Of a DNA stretch of 64,000 nucleotides, positions 53,232 through 62,702 are shown piece by piece (positions within the stretch are counted from its first letter, which is position 1; each line of letters begins with the position of its first letter). Made by a program: the position numbers and the translations under genes. Below the pieces are notes generated by a model. It saw nothing but the letters and a program-made list of their open reading frames with translations. It was not told where the DNA came from and ran no database searches. The stretch is taken from the NCBI RefSeq assembly GCF_015291725.1, contig NZ_CP030038.1:2779001-2843000 (forward strand), read 5' to 3'. This DNA comes from Bradyrhizobium sp. CCBAU 51765 (GTDB lineage: Bacteria; Pseudomonadota; Alphaproteobacteria; Rhizobiales; Xanthobacteraceae).

Positions 53232-54155
53232 GTGACACGTTTCTCGTCCAGTCCCTGGAAGCCCTACGAGCCCAGATTCATGTTCCCGACCTTTGCGGGT
53301 GTCGAGTCGCGCATGGGTTTCTCGATCCCTGCTTGGTATCGCCCCGTCGACATCAGGTATCTCCGCAGCCTCGTCGCCGGCAGCCTGCGCAAGAATTTCC
53401 GCGAAACAGTCAAGGATCTCGTTCCCGAACTCGCCAGCCTGGTCGCCTCGGGCTTCAGCAAGAAGCTCAGGTTCAAGCTGCACATCCTGTCCCGCGACGG
53501 CGAGTACCGGGCAACCTACGAGTTTCCGGACAATTATGCGCCGGGTTCCTCCGTCGAGATCGAGCTGTCGCGTCTTTTCGCCTCGCTCAAGCTGCCACAG
53601 GAGGATTATCTGGTCATCGCCGTGATGTCGCGCGGGCGTATGGACGGCTTCCGATCCTCGCCTGCCAGCTATTCGATGACCTATGTCGATCAGGATAACG
53701 TTGCGATCTATCGCACCGGAGCCTTTGCCCGGCCCCTGAACGAAGGCAGGCTCAAGGCGCATGTCGGATTCACCGGGATCAATCCGAAGATCATGGCGAC
53801 CAGCGACATCGTCAGCAGCCTGATGCTGATCAATCACTCCTCCGATCCCGAATATGCTCATGCGGCGCGGCCGACATCGAAGCTGATCCGCGAGGATGGC
53901 GAGCAGATCGAGGCCGATTTCGGCGAGATTCCGCCGCTCGGGGCGCGCGAGATGTCGGTCGTCGACATGTTCGGCAGTCGGGTGTTCGACTTCCTGAAGC
54001 CGTTCGGCGGCCGCGGGACTACGGTTACCACTTGCGCCGGAATGACGCTCGCGAGCCTGCACCTGCAACGAACGAACGACAATCGGCGGACGTTGCTGGG
54101 CATCGAGCACTCGCGACCTGCGCACATGAACCTCGCGGGCATTCTGCAGCATTGA
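53232..54155 (+). CDS. Uncharacterised polysaccharide-island protein, paralogue B
   Basis: The 307-residue protein starts at a GTG at 53232 (AGGGGCGCG upstream); an ATG at 53181 inside the previous gene is less likely. It contains FKLHILSRDGEYRATYEF ... GSSVEIELSRLFASLKLPQ and the second block MLINHSSDPEYAHA ... EIPPLGAREMSVVDMFG, which resemble the two halves of paralogue A. The C terminus, LLGIEHSRPAHMNLAGILQH, has a Cys/His-containing lead-in (TTCAGMTLASLHLQR). There is no enzyme motif. A structural or carbohydrate-binding role in polymer assembly is an inference from position. Confidence 0.7.
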   Translation: MTRFSSSPWKPYEPRFMFPTFAGVESRMGFSIPAWYRPVDIRYLRSLVAGSLRKNFRETVKDLVPELASLVASGFSKKLRFKLHILSRDGEYRATYEFPDNYAPGSSVEIELSRLFASLKLPQEDYLVIAVMSRGRMDGFRSSPASYSMTYVDQDNVAIYRTGAFARPLNEGRLKAHVGFTGINPKIMATSDIVSSLMLINHSSDPEYAHAARPTSKLIREDGEQIEADFGEIPPLGAREMSVVDMFGSRVFDFLKPFGGRGTTVTTCAGMTLASLHLQRTNDNRRTLLGIEHSRPAHMNLAGILQH

Positions 54156-54258
54156 TCTAGCGGTCTTGACCGCTTGCTGAAGTTTGACGAGCACATGAAT
54201 ACTCCACCCTCAGCCTGGTGCTCGGCTTCTGGGGCGTATCGAGCGTTCTGGTCGTCGC

Positions 54259-55655
54259 CTAATATAGAAGTATCCGACATATCTCCCGGGGTGCTGTAAT
54301 ACGCTGGGATAGATTTTGCATCATCGTCAGTCGTCCGTTAAGAAACCGATTTGAGCAGTGGCTGGCGGCTGCGATGAGGGTGGTCAGGATCAGGCACCAA
54401 AGAGCCCTCAGCCAGGCGAGGACACGGCGGAAGTTGTGACCGGCGGCGGAGAGGATGACGTTAGCCGCATCGCCGAGGCGGCCTTTGAGGTAGCAGCGGC
54501 CGAGGTGACCATCGGTCTTCAGGTGTCCGATGATGGGTTCGATGGCAGAGCGGCGGCGCAGCTCGCGCTTGATGACACCGACGACCCCGCGCTTCTGGCC
54601 AGAGAAGGCACGGCGCGGGTTCTGCGCGTCATGGCCGCGGTATCCCTTGTCGGCATAGGCCCGCTCGATCGCACAGCCGGTGAGTGTCTCGGTGCGGTCG
54701 ACGACGTCCCGCAAGGTGTGACCGTCGTACGGGTTATCGGGTAGCGCCCTGGCGTGCAGCACGAACAGGCCGCCGGGAGCACGGCGGTTGTTGGTGACGA
54801 TGGAAGCTTTGACACCGAACTCGTAAGGCGCGGCTGCTTTGCCCTTGCCGATGCACTCGACCTCCGGGGCATGGAAGGAATACAGCTTCCAGCCGCGCTG
54901 GCGCTGCTACTGCGAGCGGATCTGGGAGGCCCGGCCGAGCGGGAGGGCGAAGGCGTTCTCGAGCACGGCCCGACCTTCGATCTTGCGGCGGATATCGCGG
55001 ATGATCCGGCCCAGCCGGCTACGCAGGATGCGCAACGGCCGCTGATGCCGCTTGAATTGCTTGGCGTGGACGTAGCGTCCCGCCATCATCGCCGCGGTCT
55101 TGGCAATGCGAAGATAGGACTGCCGCAGCTTGACCCCGTGCTTCCTCGCCAGGCGGTTGAGCCCCTTGATTGCCGCGTGCAGTAGCTTGGCATCGGTCGG
55201 GAAGGTGATGGCCTTCGGCTGCACGGTGGTATCGACCGTGACCCGCTTGAGGTCCTGGCTGCGCAACGCGCCGGCCTCGTGCGCCACCCGCAGGCTCTCG
55301 GCCAAGAGCAGCTCCAGCTTGTCGCCAAGCCGCTTGCGCCAGTGGCTCAGGTCCGAGCGCTCATGCGGGAACGCGTGCTGAAAGAACTCCTCGCCGGTGA
55401 AGTACTGGAAATATGGGTCGTGGACCCAGCGCTCGCACACCCCCTCATCGGACAGGCCGTAAATGTGCTTGAGCAGCAGCCCGATCACGAAGCGGGTCGC
55501 AATCCCCGGCCGACCGTTCTCGCTGTAGAGCGGCGCGATCTCGCTGTCGATCCAGTCCCAATCGACCTTGCCGGCGAGCCGAACCAGCTCGTGCTTCATA
55601 TTGATGATCTGGTCCAGCCTGGCCCGGAACAGGTCGTCCGCTTCTTCGGTCGCAT
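54259..55655 (-). pseudogene. IS5-like transposase, inactivated
   Basis: The frame runs from an ATG-containing leader (ATGCGACCGAAGAAGCG, ATG at 55653-55655) through LDQIINMKHELVRLAGKVDWDWIDSEIAPLYSENG, a central region with VTVDTTVQPK (DDE aspartate) and down to AYADKGYRGH and RRRSAIEPIIGHLK. An in-frame TAG at 54907-54909 follows SQIRSQ; the frame resumes at once with QRQRGWKLYSFHAPEVEC, so a single C-to-T change in CAG explains it. The start is also broken: the leader is one base out of phase with the body. Terminal inverted repeats were not found, so element limits are uncertain. Confidence 0.8.
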
Positions 55656-56392
55656 CGCCACCTCCGATGCGAGGACGGAATCATGACCGGCGATTCGATG
55701 GCATCCTCAAAATGAAATTGCAGGGTTCCGATGCCCGAAGCATCAAAACCCTGCAATCCCAAAACAGGCTACAACGAATAATGCGATCCCAGCTCAATCG
55801 CTTAGCCGCTCTTCACGGACGACTCGTCAGCCTCCGTTCCGACAGAGTTGTTCTTCAGGGGCGGAAAGTTCTTCCTTGATCCAGTCGCACTTGGACTGCC
55901 CGTGAACTGCTGCCTCACCTTCCATCGCGGCGCACAAAGCCAATCTGATGCAGGATCAAACGCGATCTAACCTGGATCATGAGATCAGCTCTCACCTCAT
56001 CGGAGGCTACATCCGGCCGCCGATCACCAGGATCACTCAGATGCGGTTCATCATGCTTGCGCTCGCCGGACTCGCCTTCGTGGCTACCCTAGAGCATGAT
56101 CCGGAAAAGTGTGTAGCAAGTTTCCGAAAGATCACGTTCAAACAATGACCTAAAGTGCGATGCATCCAAATCTCATCACGCTTTAGCGAAGGACTTGGAA
56201 GATTGCTGGAAGGACGCACGACGGCGGAGGCCGGCAGCCTCGCGAATGCGCCAACTACTTCGCAAGCGCCGGTTATGCTTCAATCAAAATGTGAAACGCT
56301 CTAGCGGAGAGTTCCGGGCTGAATCCGATGGAAGCCGTCAGAGGTCGCTCGTGATCACTGTCCCGCGGACGTGTATCTCAGAAGAAGCGCTT
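55656..56392. other. Gene-poor scar between broken transposase and truncated acyltransferase
   Basis: These 737 bp hold no supportable gene. A hairpin is present (TTGCAGGGTT at 55718-55727 with AACCCTGCAA at 55747-55756, plus inner GATGC/GCATC) that may belong to the IS end. The dispersed repeat copy at 56088-56186 is also here. Short frames in this stretch have no family character. Confidence 0.5.
56088..56186. repeat. Dispersed repeat copy 2 (AGCATGATCCGGAAAAGTG ... CGCTTTAG)
   Basis: It starts CCCTAGAGCATGATCCGG and ends CATCACGCTTTAG, matching the ends of the copy at 33048-33134. The middle contains GTTTCCGAAAGATCACG, closer to the usual form of this family. Confidence 0.7.
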
Positions 56393-56767
56393 TCAGGTCT
56401 TTCCCAACGATACCTTCGACGCGAACACGCATACAGCGATAACGCTCTTCGAGAATTCGGACACCTCGCGTGGAAGCATGAAAATGAGAACGAAAGGAAC
56501 GCAGGCGAGTAGAACCACAATGAGTGCTGGCAAAATTCTTCGTGCCCGCCTTTCGTAGAAGGCTGCAAACGTGAATCTGCCGTCCTCCATCTCCGTGCTG
56601 ATGATAGACGTGATCAGATAGCCGCTAATGACGAAGAATATGTCGACGCCGAGGTAGCCGCCCGGAACCGCATCCAGCCCGGCGTGGAAGAGAATAACCG
56701 AGAGAACGGCGATCGCTCTAAGGCCATCGATTTCGGGGCGATATTCCACTTGAGAAACCTGATTCAT
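56393..56767 (-). pseudogene. Truncated OafA-type membrane acyltransferase
   Basis: The 124-residue remnant has the start of an Acyl_transf_3 protein: EYRPEIDGLRAIAVLSVILFHAG (with the catalytic-type His), GGYLGVDIFFVISGYLITSII and FYERRARRILPALIVVLLA. Intact members have ten to eleven membrane helices and often an SGNH domain, about 350-700 residues. Here it breaks off at SVIAVCVFAS and ends in unrelated sequence. Such enzymes O-acetylate O-antigen sugars; this copy is presumably dead. The lost 3' end borders the scar to the left. Confidence 0.75.
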
Positions 56768-56857
56768 GTCGAATCTGACATGGTGATCGTGGATCGGGAG
56801 TTCCTATGAAGGGACGCCGTCGTCCTGGGGAGCCGTCGCGCGCGGGCGCTGGTGCCG

Positions 56858-57697
56858 CTACCACACGCTTCTCCCGCCGTCGATCACCAGGTTCTGCCCG
56901 GTCATGTAGCTCGAGGCATCGGAGCAGAGGAACTGCACCGCAGCGCGGTATTCGTCGACATCGGCCATGCGAGCCATGGGGATCAGGCGCGTCAGTCGCT
57001 CGACGAAGGCGGGATCCTGGTTGTTGAAGACGCCGCCGGGCGAGATCGCATTGACGCGGACGCCGTGGTCGGCCCAATAGGTCGCCAGATATTTCGTCAG
57101 CCCGATCAGGCCGTGCTTGATCACCGAGTAAGTCACGGGTTTCACCGGCTGCTCCTCCTCGCGTGTCACCTGTGGCTGGCGGTAGATTCGCTGATCCGGC
57201 GCTATCACGCCGAGATCTGAGGCGATGTTGAGGATCACGCCGCGACCGCGTTTGGCCATCGCGCCGCCGAACACCTGCGCGCACAGCATCGCGCCGGTCA
57301 GGCCCACGGCGATCTCGGTCTGCCATTGCGGCACCGGAAACGCCTCGAAGCGGGAAGAATGCATCACGCCGGGTGCGGAGGTCACCTTGGGGTCGATCGC
57401 CGCGTTGTTGACGAGGATGTCGATGGAGACGCCGCGGCCGGAAAGTTGCTCGTTTGCAGCCTGTACCGAGTCAAGGGAGGTGACGTCGATCGCAAGCGCG
57501 ATTAGGTCGGCGGACGGCGTGTTCTGCTTGAGCGCGGCAACGGCTGCTTCGGCCTGCGCAAGCCCGACGTCGGTGACGACAACGCGCGCGCCCGCTTCCG
57601 AAAGCGCGGCGACATGCTGCCGCCCGAGCAGGCCGCCTGCGCCGGTCACGAGAGCGGTGCGGCTGGTCAGGTCATAGCGTGAGGACGGGCTTGCCAT
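56858..57697 (-). CDS. SDR oxidoreductase, paralogue of the PtmA-like SDR
   Basis: The 279-residue SDR reads LVTGAGGLLGRQH at the nucleotide loop (same G-L-L-G type as the protein at 38285-39106). It has YSVIKHGLIG for the catalytic Tyr/Lys and ends YMTGQNLVIDGGRSVW. The two proteins share LTKYLATYWADHGVRVNAISPGGV versus LTKHLATYWASKGVRVNTLTPGGV. It is the last gene of the operon and begins 14 nt after the previous SDR's stop. The same chemistry as PtmA is likely, on a different sugar. Confidence 0.82.
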   Translation of the reverse strand: MASPSSRYDLTSRTALVTGAGGLLGRQHVAALSEAGARVVVTDVGLAQAEAAVAALKQNTPSADLIALAIDVTSLDSVQAANEQLSGRGVSIDILVNNAAIDPKVTSAPGVMHSSRFEAFPVPQWQTEIAVGLTGAMLCAQVFGGAMAKRGRGVILNIASDLGVIAPDQRIYRQPQVTREEEQPVKPVTYSVIKHGLIGLTKYLATYWADHGVRVNAISPGGVFNNQDPAFVERLTRLIPMARMADVDEYRAAVQFLCSDASSYMTGQNLVIDGGRSVW

Positions 57698-57711
57698 CGG
57701 GAGGCTCCTGT

Positions 57712-58473
57712 TCAGCTACGCAACTGGCCGCCGTCGGCGACCATCACGCTGCCGGTGATGAATGCCGCGCGGGGCGAGACGAGAAAGGCGACGAGGTCGG
57801 CGACCTCCTCCGGCCGGCCCAGGCGGCGCAGCGCGACCTCGCGCACAAGCATCTCCTCGACCGCAGCACGGTTTTCCGCAAGCTTGCGCGCCCAGGTGCC
57901 GTCGGCGGCCAAGATGTTGCCCGGCGCTACCGCATTGATGCGTATGCCTTCGAGCGCCAGGGGCCGGGCCAAGCCACGCACGGTCGCATTCAACGCGGCT
58001 TTTGCGGCGTAGTAGGTGACGGGCGCCCCAAGCGCCGCCATGCCTGCGATCGAAGAGATGCAGACGATGGACCGGTCGCCGCTGCCGCGCGCCATCAAAG
58101 GCCGGGCGGCCTCGATCATGTTGGTCGTGGCGAAGAGATTAAGATCCATCACTCGCGACCACTCCGCCGCGGTTTCCGTTCCCGGCGGTACGGAGGCGCC
58201 GCTGCCGACGTTGCAGACGAGGATGTCGAGGCGCCCCCAGCGCCGCTCAACCTCGTGTACCAGCGTCGAGGCAGCGGCCGGGTCGGTGACGTCAGCCGCG
58301 TGCGCCGATGTGCTGCCGCCGATCTCAGCTCGGGCCGCATCAAGCGCATCGGCCCCCCGCGCGGCGAGCGCGACCTTGGCACCTTCCCCGGCGAGCACCG
58401 TTGCGATCGCAAGTCCGATCCCGCGGCTGGCGCCGGTGACGAGAGCGACGCGATCGTTCAGCTCGAGCTTCAT
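57712..58473 (-). CDS. SDR oxidoreductase (classical)
   Basis: The 253-residue SDR has [20 protein letters not shown], the SSIAG serine, [34 protein letters not shown] and the end [16 protein letters not shown]. Its canonical GASRGIG loop distinguishes it from the PtmA-like paralogue downstream. It overlaps the TIM-barrel isomerase gene by 4 nt. It probably oxidises or reduces a ring hydroxyl or keto group of an intermediate. Confidence 0.85.
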   Translation of the reverse strand: MKLELNDRVALVTGASRGIGLAIATVLAGEGAKVALAARGADALDAARAEIGGSTSAHAADVTDPAAASTLVHEVERRWGRLDILVCNVGSGASVPPGTETAAEWSRVMDLNLFATTNMIEAARPLMARGSGDRSIVCISSIAGMAALGAPVTYYAAKAALNATVRGLARPLALEGIRINAVAPGNILAADGTWARKLAENRAAVEEMLVREVALRRLGRPEEVADLVAFLVSPRAAFITGSVMVADGGQLRS

Positions 58474-59318
58474 CGCGCTGCGTCCTCGATCCAGCCGATC
58501 GTCATGTCGCGATACCTGGCGAGCGCTCCGGCGTGATCGTCGTCGGCGGCGCGCGCGGTTTGCAGGATGTACTGACCCTTATAGCCGGAACGCTCGATCA
58601 GGCGGATGGTCTTGGGAAGGTCGGCGTTGCCGGTGCCGAGCGGCACGGTGGTGCCGCCGCGAATGCGGTCCTTCACATGCACATTCAGGATGCGCGGCGC
58701 GTATGCGGCAATCTCCTCGTCGCTGTCATAGCCCAGCGAGGCGCTGTTGCCGCTGTCGTAGTTGATGCCGAAGACATCGGCTGGAAACGCCTCCATGAAC
58801 CAGGCAAGCTCACGCGGCGGCAGATCGGATTCGAAGACGATCTTGACGTTCCGCCTTGCAAGTGTCTCCGAACGCGCGAGCAGCACGCGCTTCAACGTAT
58901 CGCTCTCGCTCTGTCGCTCGATCTTGCCGTTGTCGACCAGCGGGATCACGACGAATTCGATGCCGATCCGGCTGCAGGCGGCGATCAGGAGGTCGAGGTC
59001 GGCGACGAGCGCGTCACGTACCACGGCGTCGACCTTCCAGAACGGTGCCTGCATGAAGCAATCACCGGTCAGGCTCGGGATGCGCACACCGTTCTCGCGC
59101 GACAGCGTCAGAATCTCCTGTTGTCCCGGCTCGGTCGTCAGCGGGTTCTCGCGCAGCCGCTCCTGATCGATGGTCCATTCCATTCGCGTCAGGCCGAGCG
59201 CCTTGGCGCGGGGAAATTCCTCGCGCCATTCATCCCAGGGGAATGCCTGGATCTTGCCGTCGACCAGTGCCGACAGGCGTCCCTGCATGAAGCCGATGCG
59301 TTGCAATGTTGCGGTCAC
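58470..59318 (-). CDS. Sugar-phosphate isomerase/epimerase-like TIM barrel
   Basis: The 282-residue AP-endonuclease-2/xylose-isomerase-like protein begins [22 protein letters not shown]. Probable metal ligands are in IVFESD, INYDSGN and NVHVKDR. The position where relatives carry the last acidic ligand reads GQYILQTAR, so a Gln may replace Glu. It presumably isomerises or epimerises a sugar or keto-inositol-like compound. It overlaps both neighbours by 4 nt. A second such domain is fused to the NeuB-type synthase in the same operon. Confidence 0.78.
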   Translation of the reverse strand: MTATLQRIGFMQGRLSALVDGKIQAFPWDEWREEFPRAKALGLTRMEWTIDQERLRENPLTTEPGQQEILTLSRENGVRIPSLTGDCFMQAPFWKVDAVVRDALVADLDLLIAACSRIGIEFVVIPLVDNGKIERQSESDTLKRVLLARSETLARRNVKIVFESDLPPRELAWFMEAFPADVFGINYDSGNSASLGYDSDEEIAAYAPRILNVHVKDRIRGGTTVPLGTGNADLPKTIRLIERSGYKGQYILQTARAADDDHAGALARYRDMTIGWIEDAAR

Positions 59319-60079
59319 GATTTGTTATCCGAGCTGATGGCGAGACCCTTGGTGGTCCAGCCCCCATCGACGAAGATTTCCTGGCCGGTCACATAGGCGG
59401 AGGCGTCCGACGTTAGGAAGATGGCGGCGCCGATCATGTCGGCGGGCTGTCCCCAGCGGCCGAGCATGGTGTGGCGGCGCCTATCTTCGTGCATGACCGG
59501 ATCGGCAAAGCTCTTCGCGGTCATCTCGGTTGCGACATAGCCCGGTGCAAGCGCGTTGACGCGGATGCCGTCGGGTGCGTAGTCGGCGGCGAGTGCCCGC
59601 GTCAGCCCGGCAAGGCCCGCCTTCGCCGCCACGTAGCCGGGATTGCCGGGAAAGCCTCGGATCGAGTTGATGCTGGTGACGTTGACGATTGCGGCCGAGC
59701 CGGCGTTCTTCAGGAGCGGATAGGCGGCGAGGATGGTGGTGTAAACGCCGGTAAGATCGGTTGCGACCGTGGCGCGGAAGCGCGCGAGCTCGCTTTCGGC
59801 GCTCTGGGCCGGAAGACTGATGCCGGCGGCATTCACGAGCGCGTCGATGCGTCCGGCTGTTGCCGCAATGGCGCGGAACGCGTTGTCGATCGCTTGGTCG
59901 TCGGAGAGATCGCAGGCAATGGCAGTGACGCCCTGCGGCGTGGTCCCGGACCGGCTGAGGCCGAACACCGTGGCACCCGCCCCCTGCAGGCCGCTGGCAA
60001 TCGCCGCGCCAATACCTCGCGAGGCGCCGGTGACCACCGCGATCTTGCCTGCGAGAGAGAAGGCGCTGAGCTCAGGCAT
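59315..60079 (-). CDS. SDR oxidoreductase (third of the operon)
   Basis: The 254-residue SDR has [33 protein letters not shown] with the catalytic serine, YVAAKAGLAGLTRALAADYAPDGIRVNALAPGYV and YVTGQEIFVDGGWTTKG. It overlaps the CMP-transferase gene by 8 nt and the TIM-barrel gene by 4 nt. Three SDRs in one operon imply several redox steps on one sugar. Individual substrates cannot be given. Confidence 0.85.
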   Translation of the reverse strand: MPELSAFSLAGKIAVVTGASRGIGAAIASGLQGAGATVFGLSRSGTTPQGVTAIACDLSDDQAIDNAFRAIAATAGRIDALVNAAGISLPAQSAESELARFRATVATDLTGVYTTILAAYPLLKNAGSAAIVNVTSINSIRGFPGNPGYVAAKAGLAGLTRALAADYAPDGIRVNALAPGYVATEMTAKSFADPVMHEDRRRHTMLGRWGQPADMIGAAIFLTSDASAYVTGQEIFVDGGWTTKGLAISSDNKS

Positions 60080-60761
60080 AGCCGTAACTGCGCATGATGG
60101 CGGCGCAAAGCTTGACGTCCTCGGGACGATCGATCTGGAACATCTTGTGACGCTCCATCACGTGGAAGCCGATCTTGCCGCCGAGACGATTGTTCTGCTC
60201 GCGCAGGAGGGATGGGACCAGGACGTAGAACGAGCCGTTCTCGAGGTAGCGCTTCTCGATCTGCTGCCGCATGCGGCGGTTGCGATAATCGTAGTTGATC
60301 GGCTCCGGGCCGTTCGCGCCGATCCGCCAGTTGAAGTAATCCTCGACCTCGCAGACCGAAAGCAGGCTGTCGAGATGATCGCGATCGAAGGTCGCTAGCG
60401 CGTTCTCGATGTCGCCGGGCTCGCGGATCGGCGATGTGGCCTGAAGTGCGACGATGCGCTCGAACCGGCCCATGCTCGCCTCGGTCGCATCGAGGGCATG
60501 CAGCCAGGCGGATTCGGAGGAGGCGAGGTCACCCGAAATGTCGTCCGGACGCCGCACGCCGACGGCGCCGGCGGCCTCGGCGGCGGCCAGGATATTGTCA
60601 CTGTCCGACGAGACCGCCACCACGTCGACGCCGCGTGCGGCGCGCGCCTGCTCGACCGTCCAGGCGATCAGCGGCTTGCCGCAGAGATCGAGCAGGTTCT
60701 TGTGTGGGATGCCCTTGGAGCCGCCGCGCGCGGCGATCACGGCCAGCGTCTTTCGCGCCAT
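60072..60761 (-). CDS. Second NeuA-like CMP-sugar cytidylyltransferase
   Basis: The 229-residue enzyme starts LAVIAARGGSKGIPHKNLLDLCGKPLIAW, with VSSDSDNILAAAEAAG and LQATSPIREPGD. These are the CTP- and metal-binding parts of CMP-ulosonate synthetases. It is a distant paralogue of LegF here. Its ATG (60759-60761) shares one base with the stop of the NeuB-fusion gene (TGATG), tying it to the product of that synthase. The product would be CMP-activated. Confidence 0.84.
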   Translation of the reverse strand: MARKTLAVIAARGGSKGIPHKNLLDLCGKPLIAWTVEQARAARGVDVVAVSSDSDNILAAAEAAGAVGVRRPDDISGDLASSESAWLHALDATEASMGRFERIVALQATSPIREPGDIENALATFDRDHLDSLLSVCEVEDYFNWRIGANGPEPINYDYRNRRMRQQIEKRYLENGSFYVLVPSLLREQNNRLGGKIGFHVMERHKMFQIDRPEDVKLCAAIMRSYGYA

Positions 60762-62686
60762 CAGATATGTCCCTCGAGACGCTCGAGCGCGGTCCAGAAG
60801 CCTTCGCCCATGTTCTTGTGGCCCTGCCATATCTCGGGAATGAACGACGCCGTCGGTGCATGCTTGCGCAGCACCTGTCCGATTTCGTCGAAATCGATCT
60901 CGCCCTCGCCGATCTGGAGTCCTTCGCCGTCGAGCCCCTTGGCGTCGCCGAAATGCAGATGTGCAGTGTGCGGCCCGAGCTGGGCGAGGCCTTGTGCAAA
61001 GTCGAAGCCGAAATGATTGGCGGCGAGCTTGGTGTGGGAGATGTCGACGCACATGCGCAGATCATGCTTGGCGCAGAATGCGGCCGACTCCTCCGGGAAT
61101 ATGAAGATGTTCTGATGACGCTGGCCGCCGAAATGCCAGGGGAACGGTGCCATGGTCTGCGGCGTCAGCTCGACGCCGTCCATGTCGAGCTCGGTCAAGC
61201 TCTGCGCAAAGATGCGGTAGCGCTCGGCCTTCTCCTCCGGCGGCAGCGGCTCGTCCATGGTGAAGCCGCCGATATTGGCGACGATGGGTGGGCGCTTGGT
61301 CTTGGGAAAGAACTTCTTGAGGCCGCGCGTGATGTCGATCACCGCTTGCGTCTGCTCCAGCGAGTAGCGCCGCAGCGCCTCGTCGGGCGTTGCGAGGTCC
61401 ATCAGCTTGGAGCCGGCAAACAGCTCCGGCGCATGCACGACGAAGCCGAGATCATAGGTACCGGAGAGATAGGCCGCCGGATCGCGCTCCATGTCGCTGT
61501 AGCTGAGATGGAATTCGATGATGTCGGGCTCGCAGATCTCCAGGAAGCGCTCGGTATCGTGATAGCGCACCGGCACGCCCCAGGGGCGGTCGAACCGATA
61601 GCGCCGAGCCTTCGCGGCGCCTTCATTGAGGTCGCTCTGGAAGAAATAGTCGTCCGCCAACATCGGCCGCGTCAGCTTGCGGCCGAGCAGCGCCGGCATC
61701 TTCAGCGGCGACAGGCCCTGTCCCGGGCTCTTCACGGCGATGTCGCTTTCGGAGATCACGGTGCCGGCCGGAAGGTCGCGCGCGGCCACCAGGCTCTTGG
61801 CGAGGTTCTCGCGGTTGATCAGCTCGCCCTGGCTGAGCGCGCGTTCCGCGAGCTTCTCGCCGCGGGCCGCCTCGACCTCGCGAATGCCGGAGACGAGTGC
61901 CTTGAACTCCTCGGGCTCGAGGCTCGCGGCATGGTCTGGACCTTCCATCTCGCGATCGAGCGTGATGTGGCGTTCGATGACGACGGCGCCGAGCGCGACG
62001 GCGGCCGTCGAAACGGCAATGCCGCGCTCGTGGCCGGAATAGCCGACGATCGGATGGATATCGCGCAGCGTCTCCATGAAACGCAGATGGATGTTGTGGA
62101 GCGCGGCCGGATAGGTGCTCTGGCAATGCAGCAGCACGTAGCTGGCATTGCGGTCGTCGAGGAACTTCGCCGCGGCCTTGATCTCGTCCGTCGTGCTCAT
62201 GCCGGTCGAGACGATCAGCGTCTTGCCGGTGGCCGCGAGGCGGGCGAGCAGCGGCAGGTTGGTGAGGTCGGCCGAGGCGATCTTGTAGGCGTGCACACCG
62301 AAGCCTTCGAGCACGGCGACGCTCTTCGCGTCCCAGGGCGTGCAGAGGTACTCGATACCCTTGGCTGCGCAGTACTCGGCGATCTTCTTTTGCTGCGCGG
62401 TCGGCAGCTCGAAGCGGCGAAGGAGATCGAGCGTATATTCGACGGCGAGGTCGTCGTCCTTCCCGGACAGGCTCGAGGCGCGATAGACTTCGTCCAGCTT
62501 GCGCATCTGGAATTTGGCGCAATCTGCCCCGGCCGCGACCGCGGCATCGACCAGCGCAATGGCGCGGTCGAAGTCGCCATTGTGGTTGTTGCCGATTTCG
62601 GCGATGACGTAGCAGGGTTCGCCTTCGCCCAGAAGACGGTTGCCAATACGGACCGGAGCAGACTGTTTGGGCGATGTCATCAACAT
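60761..62686 (-). CDS. NeuB-family ulosonate synthase fused to a TIM-barrel isomerase
   Basis: The 641-residue protein has a NeuB domain (about 15-280; VIAEIGNNHNGDFDRA, KFQMRKLDEVYR, KIASADLTN, HCQSTYPA, GYSGHERG), an SAF domain (about 285-345, VAARDLPAGTVISESDIAVK) and a second TIM barrel (about 365-641). The latter has CVDISHTK, HLHFGDAKG, GEGEIDF and FIPEIWQGHKN as likely metal ligands. The synthase should add PEP to an aldose and make an ulosonic acid. The fused isomerase may supply that aldose. The start ATG 62686 or 62680 lies 16 nt after the kinase stop. Confidence 0.82.
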   Translation of the reverse strand: MLMTSPKQSAPVRIGNRLLGEGEPCYVIAEIGNNHNGDFDRAIALVDAAVAAGADCAKFQMRKLDEVYRASSLSGKDDDLAVEYTLDLLRRFELPTAQQKKIAEYCAAKGIEYLCTPWDAKSVAVLEGFGVHAYKIASADLTNLPLLARLAATGKTLIVSTGMSTTDEIKAAAKFLDDRNASYVLLHCQSTYPAALHNIHLRFMETLRDIHPIVGYSGHERGIAVSTAAVALGAVVIERHITLDREMEGPDHAASLEPEEFKALVSGIREVEAARGEKLAERALSQGELINRENLAKSLVAARDLPAGTVISESDIAVKSPGQGLSPLKMPALLGRKLTRPMLADDYFFQSDLNEGAAKARRYRFDRPWGVPVRYHDTERFLEICEPDIIEFHLSYSDMERDPAAYLSGTYDLGFVVHAPELFAGSKLMDLATPDEALRRYSLEQTQAVIDITRGLKKFFPKTKRPPIVANIGGFTMDEPLPPEEKAERYRIFAQSLTELDMDGVELTPQTMAPFPWHFGGQRHQNIFIFPEESAAFCAKHDLRMCVDISHTKLAANHFGFDFAQGLAQLGPHTAHLHFGDAKGLDGEGLQIGEGEIDFDEIGQVLRKHAPTASFIPEIWQGHKNMGEGFWTALERLEGHI

Positions 62687-62702
62687 TCTCGTCTCATATG
62701 CG

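Noticed and set aside
55568..55879. A 103-codon plus-strand frame at the IS end
   Set aside because: It reads across the transposase start, a hairpin and flanking DNA, with no protein-like pattern.
56195..56512. A 105-codon plus-strand frame beside the truncated acyltransferase
   Set aside because: It runs antisense to the remnant and through repeat-flanking sequence and matches nothing.
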